Shown: in pieces, positions 1-6,482 of the stretch | How the letters are laid out: each line of letters starts with the position of its first letter | Position numbering within the stretch: the first letter of the stretch is position 1 | Assembly: GCA_030616425.1 (NCBI GenBank) | Contig: JAUWXJ010000017.1 | Location: 1-19,227, forward strand | From: Desulfobacterales bacterium | GTDB taxonomy: Bacteria; Desulfobacterota; Desulfobacteria; Desulfobacterales; C00003060 | DNA length: 19,227 bases | Direction: 5' to 3' | Notes under the pieces: model-generated | Told to the model about the DNA's origin: nothing | The model's input: the letters and a program-made list of their open reading frames with translations, nothing else | Database searches by the model: none | Translations under genes and position numbers: made by a program

Positions 1-515
1 GGATAAATATAACGTATTAACCTGCGGTACAGTTCCTGCTCAAAATGTCCATTAGATGCACATGTGATCGCCTCGGTTCGCATGGCCTTTCCATAGATAT
101 TTTTCCATGTATAGGTAGTCGCGTACTTGCAAGAAGTCTCCATAAGGATTTTCTGGGGACCCTTTCGTTTGAGCCTGATCGTGGTCTCACGTTCTGCCGG
201 ACCTGTCAGAGGCATTTCACCAATCTTGCCGCAGTCGCAATAATCTTCAATCACAACCGTAACCGGCTCTAATACAATGGTGCCGGTTTTCTCTTGAGAC
301 GAGCGTACGATCTGGCCCGGCAAGTCCGCAACGGTACGGATTAGGGCATTCCATGTAGTGTTATAGTCCCGCAGAATAGTAAAGCTCGTACGGGGGGGAT
401 GGGTCTCAGCGGGAACGAGTCGAGTCATCCGGTTGGTACAGGCAAGACATACACACAACAGGATGAGTAATAGCCCCTTCCTCAAGAATGAATCACGGAC
501 GGAATTGCTAAGCAT
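1..515 (-). CDS. Putative outer-membrane lipoprotein, 3' end beyond window
   Basis: An open frame runs without a stop from an ATG at 515 to the left edge (171 codons seen). An AGAGGA ribosome binding site lies about eight bases before the ATG. The N terminus has a basic n-region, a hydrophobic run rich in Leu, and a lipobox-like CLAC ending at Cys26, followed by Thr-Asn. This suggests a lipid-anchored protein, probably sent to the outer membrane because no Asp follows the Cys. The mature part contains a Trp-Asn-Ala-Leu helix start, a GTIVLEP strand and several cysteines (including CDC near residue 94). The general layout recalls BamC-like lipoprotein domains, but I do not recognise a family with confidence. 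It is divergent from the HAD gene. The C terminus lies outside the window. Confidence 0.72.
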   Translation of the reverse strand, partial: MLSNSVRDSFLRKGLLLILLCVCLACTNRMTRLVPAETHPPRTSFTILRDYNTTWNALIRTVADLPGQIVRSSQEKTGTIVLEPVTVVIEDYCDCGKIGEMPLTGPAERETTIRLKRKGPQKILMETSCKYATTYTWKNIYGKAMRTEAITCASNGHFEQELYRRLIRYIY

Positions 516-539
516 CAAAAGATTCCTCTGTTCTAGAGC

Positions 540-566
540 TTGACAGGGGAGCCTAAATCCTATTAT
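540..566 (+). promoter_or_regulatory. Possible sigma70 promoter for the HAD gene
   Basis: A perfect TTGACA (540-545) is followed after 15 bases by TATTAT (561-566). The spacer is shorter than the usual 16-18, so the match is only fair. If used, transcription would begin near 573, after the TTG at 569. This supports the ATG at 638 as the start of the phosphatase. Confidence 0.4.
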
Positions 567-637
567 TTTTGCACAACGGGTACCAAAGAAGTTTCATACC
601 AAAAGATTTAACAACTTACCAGGGGATTCTGTGGGAC

Positions 638-1279
638 ATGGAACAGGTTAAGGTGGTGATTTTTGACTGCGATGGCGTCATGTTTGACTCAATGAAGGCG
701 AACGAGGCCTACTACAATCATATTCTGACTCGGTTCGAAAAGCCTCGGATGAACAGAGAGGAGTGTAACTATGTGCACATGCACACCGCAGAGCAATCTG
801 TGGAATACCTGTTCAGGGATGATCCAAAGTTGAAAGACGCCCTTGCCTACTGGCGCACTATGAGCTATTTGCCGTTTATCCCTCTGATGGAGATGGAGCC
901 GTACCTGAAACCCTTCCTGGAATACCTGCGTCCGGCTTACAAAACTGCCATATCCACCAACCGGTCAGATACCATGGGCCCTGTCTTAGCCGAGCATGGT
1001 CTGCAAAGATACTTTGACTTAGTGATTTCGTGCTTGGACGTAAAACATCCCAAGCCCCATCCGGAGTCACTCATCAAAATACTGGATCATTTTGAGCTGT
1101 CCCCCCAAGAAGCGATCTATATTGGGGACTCACAGATCGATGAATCGGCAGCCAAGGCCGCCGGAATTCCCTTAGTGGCATACAAGAACCCAACACTCTC
1201 AGCTGCCTACAGTGTAGCACACTTTAAGGAGATAGAAGATCTACTGGAGAGAAGCAGGTGGTCTAAGCCACGGCCTTAA
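638..1279 (+). CDS. HAD-superfamily hydrolase, phosphoglycolate phosphatase-like
   Basis: This 213-residue protein shows all haloacid dehalogenase motifs: motif I IFDCDGVMFDS (nucleophile Asp10, acid Asp12), motif II STNRS near 106-110, motif III lysine in KHPKPHP (136-142), and motif IV YIGDSQID (Asp164, Asp168). A helical cap lies between motifs I and II, as in subfamily IA. Such enzymes hydrolyse small phosphate esters in the cytosol; the natural substrate cannot be read from sequence, and phosphoglycolate or a related sugar phosphate is only a guess. I chose ATG 638 because motif I then lies at the normal distance from the N terminus and a GGGGA lies upstream; an in-frame TTG at 569 would add 23 residues. 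The last 17 bases overlap the 3' end of fabD on the other strand. Confidence 0.85.
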   Translation: MEQVKVVIFDCDGVMFDSMKANEAYYNHILTRFEKPRMNREECNYVHMHTAEQSVEYLFRDDPKLKDALAYWRTMSYLPFIPLMEMEPYLKPFLEYLRPAYKTAISTNRSDTMGPVLAEHGLQRYFDLVISCLDVKHPKPHPESLIKILDHFELSPQEAIYIGDSQIDESAAKAAGIPLVAYKNPTLSAAYSVAHFKEIEDLLERSRWSKPRP

Positions 1280-2204
1280 GAAAAACCTCCAGCCCCTTCA
1301 TTCCGTCTACATTATAAACCTCATGCTCATAGGTCTCTGGAATAATCTTCCGAAGCAATCCGGTTAACACCCTTTTCGGTCCCACTTCAACAAAAACCTC
1401 AATTTCGTCTTCTTGCATCTTGCACATCGAATCGTACCACCGAACCGGACTGCACAACTGCCTTGCCATGACTTCCTTGATCTTATCTGGGTCTGACTCA
1501 GAAGCCGCAGTTATATTAAACACCACCGGTCGCTCTGGCGCATTGAACGGGATCTGTGCCAGAAAGGCCCTGAAGTCCTCTTCTGTCCCCCGGATCAATT
1601 CGCTGTGCCATGCCCCACTGACTCTCAGAGGAATCGCCTTGGCCCCTCGGGCTTTGGCCAGCTCAGAGGCGGATTCTACCACATCAGGGGCACCTGTGAT
1701 TACGATCTGCTCGGCGGTATTGTGATTTGCCACCGCAACCACGCCCTTTTGCCGGGCCTCTTCAACGATTTTTCGCACTTCATCAATATTCAGACCCAGA
1801 ATAGCGTGCATAGCCCCCTTATGCTTAGTCGCCTCCCGGTGCATTAGGTGGCCCCGTTTAAATACTAGCTTAAATGTATCAACGGAGTTGACCACACCCG
1901 CAGCCCGCAATGAACTGTACTCCCCAAGGCTGTGGCCGGCAGTCACGTCGTGGTGGACCCCCTCCCTTTCCAAAACCGCAAGGCAGGCCAGATTCACCGC
2001 TGTCATTGCGGGTTGCAGGTTCACTGTGAGGGTGAGCTCTTCCATAGGGCCCTTGAAACACAGCCTGGAGATATGGGTCTTGGTCACCTCGTCAACCATA
2101 TCAAAGATCTCACGCACAAAGTCATATTCCTGGTAAAGGTCAAGCCCCATACCAACTACCTGGGAACCCTGCCCAGGAAAGAGGAAGGCCACCTTTTTCT
2201 TCAA
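1263..2204 (-). CDS. fabD: Malonyl-CoA:acyl carrier protein transacylase
   Basis: FabD moves malonyl from CoA to ACP to supply fatty-acid elongation in the cytosol. The 313-residue length is typical. The N-terminal FLFPGQGSQ motif, the nucleophile elbow GHSLGEYSS (Ser92), Arg117 that holds the malonyl carboxylate, and the catalytic His200 in SGAWHS are all present at the usual spacing. The start codon is TTG (2202-2204), chosen because a strong AAGGAG lies six bases upstream. The gene stands apart from other fab genes here; the next gene upstream on the same strand is hemA, across a repeat-rich gap. Its stop codon lies inside the end of the convergent HAD gene, so no separate terminator fits between them. 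Confidence 0.95.
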   Translation of the reverse strand: MKKKVAFLFPGQGSQVVGMGLDLYQEYDFVREIFDMVDEVTKTHISRLCFKGPMEELTLTVNLQPAMTAVNLACLAVLEREGVHHDVTAGHSLGEYSSLRAAGVVNSVDTFKLVFKRGHLMHREATKHKGAMHAILGLNIDEVRKIVEEARQKGVVAVANHNTAEQIVITGAPDVVESASELAKARGAKAIPLRVSGAWHSELIRGTEEDFRAFLAQIPFNAPERPVVFNITAASESDPDKIKEVMARQLCSPVRWYDSMCKMQEDEIEVFVEVGPKRVLTGLLRKIIPETYEHEVYNVDGMKGLEVFLKAVA

Positions 2205-2215
2205 GATAGACTCCT

Positions 2216-2257
2216 TAATTTGTCATTGGTCATTTGTCACTGGTCATTCGTTATTCG
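2216..2257. repeat. Degenerate heptamer tandem repeat upstream of fabD
   Basis: Six successive 7-base units can be read: TAATTTG, TCATTGG, TCATTTG, TCACTGG, TCATTCG, TTATTCG. The array begins at the fabD ribosome binding site and runs into a dispersed repeat at 2253-2282. A looser heptamer pattern (GATTCAC, GGTTCAC, GATTATT) appears at 2542-2562, on the other side of the fold-back element. Confidence 0.55.
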
Positions 2258-2282
2258 GACACGAAGTGAAGCTTTGCGCTAA
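2253..2282 (+). repeat. Copy of a short dispersed GCGC/GCTTCACT repeat
   Basis: This 30-base segment matches, in inverted orientation, 8224-8251 with one substitution and two single-base gaps. Related shorter matches with the core GCGC-n-GCTTCACT occur at 2417-2438, inside the fold-back element, and at 19151-19170. All lie between genes. Confidence 0.5.
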
Positions 2283-2291
2283 ATCGTTATT

Positions 2292-2528
2292 CGAGACCTT
2301 TGCATAACCTCTTTGAGCGGTAATTATGAACTTTTTGGGGCACCCATCCGGGCGAAGCGAACGGCCCACGCCAGTGGGCAAATCCTAAACTGTTTGAGGC
2401 CCTTGGGCCGAGAGTTTGAGCGCAGAGCTTCACTCCGCTTTGCTCCGTGTTAGGATTTAGTGAGCAAGCCCGTGCATGGGTCAAAAAGTTCATCAAAGGA
2501 GTGAAAAGGGGGTATGATAAAGGTCTCG
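2292..2528. repeat. MITE-like fold-back element with long imperfect terminal inverted repeats
   Basis: The ends are perfect inverted copies: CGAGACCTTT at 2292-2301 and AAAGGTCTCG at 2519-2528. Further in, ATGAACTTTTTG (2326-2337) is mirrored by CAAAAAGTTCAT (2482-2493) at nearly the same distance from each end (34 versus 35 bases). CCCAT/CGGGC blocks and an AAATCCTAA segment also recur on both arms. The 237-bp unit carries no convincing coding region; an 81-codon frame across it has no family features. It fits a non-autonomous mobile element. No clear target-site duplication is seen. Confidence 0.6.
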
Positions 2529-2544
2529 TCATCTGTTATCCGAT

Positions 2545-3840
2545 TCACGGTTCACGATTATTCGGTTCATCCAGGTCAAAAAGCCTCCGGATGATATCTA
2601 CATAAAGAGACTTCTTGTCCTTATGTCCGCGCTGCTTCAAAAAGAGTGTAGGGTCATGCAGGATTTTCTTGATAAGAGAGACTGTTAACCGGTCAACGGC
2701 GGCCCTGTCCTCTTCAGATGCTGATGTAAGTGAAGCAAAGGTTTTCTTGATCTCTGCTTGCCGAATCTCTTCCAGCTTTTCTCTGAGTGCAACGATAGTT
2801 GGCACCACATCAAGGCATTCGAACCACCTTCGAAACTGGACCACGGCCTCATCTACAAGCCGCTCCCCCCTGCGTGCCTCCTTTCTGCGCTCCTCTATAT
2901 TTTCCTGAATCGCATTCTTGAGGTCATCAATGTCGTAGACGTACACATTGGTGATCCGGTTGATCTCGGGCTCTATATCCCGGGGTACTGCAATGTCAAT
3001 AAGAAAAAGCGGCCGATTCTTTCGCGCACGCATTACTCCTTTGAAATCGCCACGCACCAAGATGTAGTGAGGTGCCCCTGTGGAGCTGATCACAATGTCT
3101 GCCTGTTTGAGATAATCATGAACCTCTTCGAATCGAATGGCCGTTCCCTTAAACTTCTCGGCAATCTCGAGGCCTCGTTCAAAGGTGCGGTTAGCCACAA
3201 ATATCGGTCTCGCCCGATTCGTCACGAGGTGCTCCACAGCCAGCTCTGCCATCTCGCCGGCACCAATGAGTAGCACTGCTTTCCCTTCCAGCTGACCAAA
3301 GATCTTGCGGCCCAACTCCACGGCTGCGTAGCTGATGGAAACCGCATGGTCTCCAATACCAGTCTCTGTTCGCACCCGTTTGGCAACCGAAAAGGATCTA
3401 TGCATGAGCCGGTTCAAGATGACACCGCAAGTTCTATTACTAGAAGCCTCCTGGTAGGATTCTTTGATCTGCCCAAGAATCTGCGGCTCCCCTACCACCA
3501 TGGAATCAAGGCTTGCTGCGACGCGAAAGATATGGCGCACCGCCTCATCTCCATCATACACATAAAGGGCCTGCTCAAAACTCTGGCGAGGGGTCTTCTT
3601 AAAGTCGGCGAAGAAATCCTTAACCATCTCCACTGCCTTTGATATATCCTTTGTTGCCACGAGAAGTTCCACGCGGTTGCACGTGGAAAAGAGAACAACC
3701 TCATCCACATACGGATTCTGGCGCATGGTTTGCAGCACCTTTGGGTTGTCTTCACTTGAGAAGGCCAGGCGCTCCCGAACCTCCACGGGCGCTGTTTGGT
3801 GATTCAACCCGATTACTACGATTTCACTCTTTTCCACCAT
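2545..3840 (-). CDS. hemA: Glutamyl-tRNA reductase
   Basis: HemA reduces glutamyl-tRNA(Glu) with NADPH to glutamate-1-semialdehyde, the first committed step of C5-pathway tetrapyrrole synthesis. The 431-residue protein shows VIGLNHQTAPVEVRE (9-23), the active-site cysteine in FSTCNR (Cys54), GEPQILGQ (117-124), the NADPH loop GAGEMAEL (193-200), and a C-terminal helical dimerization domain. I chose ATG 3840 (MVEKSEIVVIG) because it matches the family N terminus; a frame open to 3963 would add 41 residues with no family match and overlap the preceding gene. It lies 38 bases after the CcsA/HemX-like gene, an arrangement seen in other bacteria. The last codons (EPNNREP) are written in heptamer-like repeat DNA, so the tail is probably an unconserved extension. 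Confidence 0.95.
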   Translation of the reverse strand: MVEKSEIVVIGLNHQTAPVEVRERLAFSSEDNPKVLQTMRQNPYVDEVVLFSTCNRVELLVATKDISKAVEMVKDFFADFKKTPRQSFEQALYVYDGDEAVRHIFRVAASLDSMVVGEPQILGQIKESYQEASSNRTCGVILNRLMHRSFSVAKRVRTETGIGDHAVSISYAAVELGRKIFGQLEGKAVLLIGAGEMAELAVEHLVTNRARPIFVANRTFERGLEIAEKFKGTAIRFEEVHDYLKQADIVISSTGAPHYILVRGDFKGVMRARKNRPLFLIDIAVPRDIEPEINRITNVYVYDIDDLKNAIQENIEERRKEARRGERLVDEAVVQFRRWFECLDVVPTIVALREKLEEIRQAEIKKTFASLTSASEEDRAAVDRLTVSLIKKILHDPTLFLKQRGHKDKKSLYVDIIRRLFDLDEPNNREP

Positions 3841-3878
3841 GACCCTGATCAGTTCATTGGGTTTGTTGGGTTTGAAGC

Positions 3879-4667
3879 CTACCCCAAGAAACGCAAGAAA
3901 AAGGTAAAAACGAGAATCACAAATCCCACAATAGTCATAATGGCAGCCCGCCTCCCTTGCCACCCCACAGCCAGGCGTTCATGGAGCAAGGCTGCAAATA
4001 CCAGCCAGGTGATCCCTGCAAAGATCTCTTTATGGCCCCAGCTCCAGAATCGGCCCAGGACCATCTGGGCATAAATGGCACCGGTAATGATCCCAAGAGT
4101 CAGCATGGGAAATCCCGCAATGAGGCATGAATAACCCATGGAGTCGAGGAGTTTCAGGGAAGGAAGGCGACGGAAGAAAAAGCCGCGCTTTTTATCCTTG
4201 ATCGCCTTCTCTTGAATCAAGTACAGGATGCCCACCAAGAAGGCTATGGCAAAAGCGGCATTTCCCAAGATCAGCGTCCCAATATGAAAGGTCCGCCAGA
4301 GGCTCTTTAGGAGCGGGTCCACCTCAACTGGGGGTATAGGCAGGATGGAAGCGATGATTACGGACAGCGCAGCCAAGGGCGCCACAAGGGCACCCAGAAC
4401 CATTAAATGAAATTTGATTTGCAATATAAGAAATACGCCAACAACCGCCCATCCAAACGTGAAAAGCGTTTCATGCAGGCCTTGAACCGGAATATGTCGA
4501 ACTTCAAAGTACTGCAGGAGAATAACCCCTGTGTGGCTCAAGAACCCCATCCAAAGGAGGATACTTGCCACCCTGTACACGGGCCGTTTCTGAAACAGAA
4601 CATATCCGTGATAACCGAGCGAGCTTGCAATGTAGCATGCGATTGTCAAAGCAAACAAAAGGCTCAT
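3879..4667 (-). CDS. ccsA: CcsA/HemX-family integral membrane cytochrome c assembly protein
   Basis: A 262-residue, very hydrophobic protein with about eight predicted membrane segments. Late in the protein a WSWGHKEIFAGITWL stretch resembles the tryptophan-rich WWD-type haem-handling motif of the CcsA/CcmC/HemX group, although the usual Asp-Pro is replaced by Gly-His. His residues in other segments could act as haem ligands. The start is ATG 4667 because a GAGGGGA ribosome binding site lies just upstream; the frame continues to 4733 without a better start. The neighbours (hemA after, precorrin-2 dehydrogenase before) suit a HemX-like role linked to tetrapyrrole synthesis, while a System II cytochrome c role would normally come with ResB, which is not seen here. 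Family membership is firm, exact job uncertain. Confidence 0.82.
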   Translation of the reverse strand: MSLLFALTIACYIASSLGYHGYVLFQKRPVYRVASILLWMGFLSHTGVILLQYFEVRHIPVQGLHETLFTFGWAVVGVFLILQIKFHLMVLGALVAPLAALSVIIASILPIPPVEVDPLLKSLWRTFHIGTLILGNAAFAIAFLVGILYLIQEKAIKDKKRGFFFRRLPSLKLLDSMGYSCLIAGFPMLTLGIITGAIYAQMVLGRFWSWGHKEIFAGITWLVFAALLHERLAVGWQGRRAAIMTIVGFVILVFTFFLRFLG

Positions 4668-4692
4668 GAATAGTCCCCTCGAAAAGTGGTAG

Positions 4693-5382
4693 CTACACCG
4701 AACTAAATCCCTCAGACACTCTGTCGGTTCCAATCAACCCTTCCCAAGTGTACCCTTTGCCGAGCACATCTTTGAGAAGGCTGTCAACATCCTGGATGCG
4801 ATTCTTCCGGATCATTTCCAGTAGCCCCCCATCCAGCAACCGTTCAAACTTCCGCTTATGGGCCTCTGGACTCTTTGCCTCGGCCAGAAGTTTCTGGCGA
4901 ATGGCGCCCATCAGGGTCAACAATACCGCATATTCCGGCCCAAATTCCTTTTCCAAGGTCTGGCGTATCCTCCTGGCCACAGCCGGGCTTTTGTTTGAGG
5001 TAGAAACAGCAATTAGCAGGTCACCCTGACGGACGATAGCTGGAAGCACAAAGCTGCAAGCCGCTGGGCGGTCGGCAATGTTACACAGCAGCCCCTGCTC
5101 GGCAGCATCTTTGCTGATCCTTTCATTTATCCCTTCGCTGTCTGTCGCTCCAATAACCAGAAACTTCCCCTCCAGGTCGGAGGGCTTATAGTCTCTGGTC
5201 TTCAGGGCAATGCGACCCTCTGAGGCCAAGGCTTGAAGGGGCTCGGTTGCAAGAGGAGTTATCACGGTAACTCGCGCCCCACATTCAAGCAGGGTCTTGA
5301 CCTTACGGTCCCCCACACTACCGCCCCCTACAACAAGACATTCCCTGTCTTGCACGTCCAGATTCACCGGATAGTAGCGCAT
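4693..5382 (-). CDS. Precorrin-2 dehydrogenase / sirohydrochlorin ferrochelatase (SirC/Met8p/CysG-N type)
   Basis: This 229-residue protein matches the N-terminal half of CysG and the stand-alone SirC/Met8p enzymes, which oxidise precorrin-2 to sirohydrochlorin with NAD and in some cases insert iron to give siroheme. Visible features are the family start RYYPVNLDV, the NAD-binding GGGSVGDRKV (19-28), GATDSEG (79-85), NIADRPAACSFVLPAIV (101-117) with the candidate catalytic Asp104, and AVSTSNKSPAVARRIR (125-140). No methyltransferase domain follows, so this is the single-function form. ATG 5382 shares a base with the stop of the PHP gene (TGATG), which suggests translational coupling. The longer frame from 5430 would overlap that gene. 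Siroheme supply fits a sulfate- or sulfite-reducing lifestyle, and also the siroheme-dependent haem route, but neither is proved here. Confidence 0.9.
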   Translation of the reverse strand: MRYYPVNLDVQDRECLVVGGGSVGDRKVKTLLECGARVTVITPLATEPLQALASEGRIALKTRDYKPSDLEGKFLVIGATDSEGINERISKDAAEQGLLCNIADRPAACSFVLPAIVRQGDLLIAVSTSNKSPAVARRIRQTLEKEFGPEYAVLLTLMGAIRQKLLAEAKSPEAHKRKFERLLDGGLLEMIRKNRIQDVDSLLKDVLGKGYTWEGLIGTDRVSEGFSSV

Positions 5383-6119
5383 CACAGCCGCCCGTCCAAT
5401 ACACGTTTCATAAGTGCCCCCACCATCCACATGGGTTGAAGGGGCGCCTTCGCCATAAAACGCCTGGTGGCGGACACCCCAATGAATATGTCTAGTAGCT
5501 CAGCCGGGGAAAGGGGCCGGGAGACCGGCTTCACGCGACCCGCCTTAATAGCCTGAATAATCGCATCTGGGTTCTTTTCCGCCTGAACCAGGGAATAGGT
5601 CAACCCAAATTGTTCCAGTACATGGGCATCAGAATTTCCAACCAGGGGCAGGTGGTAATTACAGACAAATCGGACGGCTTTTTTGTTAAAATTAATCATA
5701 TGATTATAAAAATGGCAGTATTCCACAGCATCAAACAGGTGTGGATTCGTCTCAAGCTGTCTGTGCAAGGAGGTAGAGCCCGGAAAATAGGGGTGCGGTG
5801 CAATTACCAGGTTGTTCGCGGCTTTCTGTTTGAAAACTTCCTTAAGGGAATTGAAACGCCCTTTTTCAAAGGCCATATTGATCAGAAGCACGTGCTTTCC
5901 CCCAATAGTGACCTCAACCCCAGGGATCAGTACAATATCCCGCTCGGCCGCATACGATTTGAGCTCCGGGTTGTATGTTATCGTCTCATGATTGGTAATG
6001 GCAATGGCATCAAACCCCTTTGATTGGGCTACATCGATCAGGTCATAGGCCGAGTAGCCGATGCGGTCCTTTGTATCCTCTTTGGTGTGGATGTGAAGGT
6101 CGACCTTTAAGGGCATCAT
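5382..6119 (-). CDS. PHP-domain metal-dependent phosphoesterase
   Basis: The protein (245 residues from this start) has the polymerase-and-histidinol-phosphatase fold signature: DLHIHT (7-12), ITNHET, PGVEVTI, APHPYFPG and GNSDAH, which together supply the His/Asp/Glu ligands of a multi-metal phosphoesterase site. Relatives act on nucleotides or sugar phosphates; the substrate here is unknown. ATG 6119 (or the adjacent ATG 6116) puts the first motif at the usual place near the N terminus. An upstream ATG at 6167 is also possible but would leave only about ten bases after the predicted transcription start. Neither has a good ribosome binding site. It is the first gene of the tetrapyrrole block and overlaps the next by one base, so it is probably co-transcribed with it. 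Confidence 0.82.
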   Translation of the reverse strand: MMPLKVDLHIHTKEDTKDRIGYSAYDLIDVAQSKGFDAIAITNHETITYNPELKSYAAERDIVLIPGVEVTIGGKHVLLINMAFEKGRFNSLKEVFKQKAANNLVIAPHPYFPGSTSLHRQLETNPHLFDAVEYCHFYNHMINFNKKAVRFVCNYHLPLVGNSDAHVLEQFGLTYSLVQAEKNPDAIIQAIKAGRVKPVSRPLSPAELLDIFIGVSATRRFMAKAPLQPMWMVGALMKRVLDGRL

Positions 6120-6183
6120 GTTCGTCGGATGCGTTGGCTCACTGGATAGATTTTTGTAACCTAACATAGGATAATATCTAATA

Positions 6184-6211
6184 ATTATAAACTAAGCAAA
6201 CCAAAAATCAA
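6184..6211 (-). promoter_or_regulatory. Sigma70-like promoter for the PHP-sirC-ccsA-hemA block
   Basis: On the minus strand TTGATT (6211-6206) is followed after 16 bases by a perfect TATAAT (6189-6184). Transcription would start near 6177, shortly before the PHP gene. No terminator is seen between this point and hemA, which supports one operon. Confidence 0.6.
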
Positions 6212-6298
6212 GCAAAACCAGGTTTCGTGGTACTGTACTTCAACGGTCAAATGTCCCCTACTTGACGTTGTGTTGCCCCAATAGGCGCAATTGAAGAA

Positions 6299-6370
6299 CC
6301 CTGCAGCAAGACTTCGGCGAGCTCCCTTCGGTCTGAGCTCAGGGTCGAAGACAGTCGAGTCGCTGCAGGG
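6299..6370. repeat. Large intergenic palindromic repeat (hairpin)
   Basis: CCCTGCAGC (6299-6307) and GCTGCAGGG (6362-6370) are perfect inverted copies. Between them lie further complementary pieces (GACTTCG with CGAAGAC-like, GAGCTC repeated). The interior resembles the widespread bacterial TTCGAC/GAGCTCAGG type of dispersed intergenic repeat. A weaker hairpin, CTAACA (6405-6410) with TGTTAG (6421-6426) followed by a T-rich stretch, lies nearby. The rest of the 6212-6482 gap shows nothing I can name. Confidence 0.5.
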
Positions 6371-6482
6371 CATGCGCTCGCTTTTGCGGTTCAAAAGAGA
6401 TTGACTAACAAGGCACAAGGTGTTAGCTTTTATTTTTCGATTGTATGTTTAATACTAAGCGTGATTCTACATTAAAAATCGT

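Noticed and set aside
45..272. 75-codon plus-strand frame at the left edge
   Set aside because: It is antisense to a better-supported lipoprotein frame with a signal sequence, lipobox and ribosome binding site.
2287..2532. 81-codon minus-strand frame across the fold-back element
   Set aside because: It lies wholly in inverted-repeat DNA, has no family features and no good ribosome binding site.
6185..6418. 77-codon minus-strand frame upstream of the PHP gene
   Set aside because: It runs through the palindromic repeat and the predicted promoter, and has no recognisable domain.
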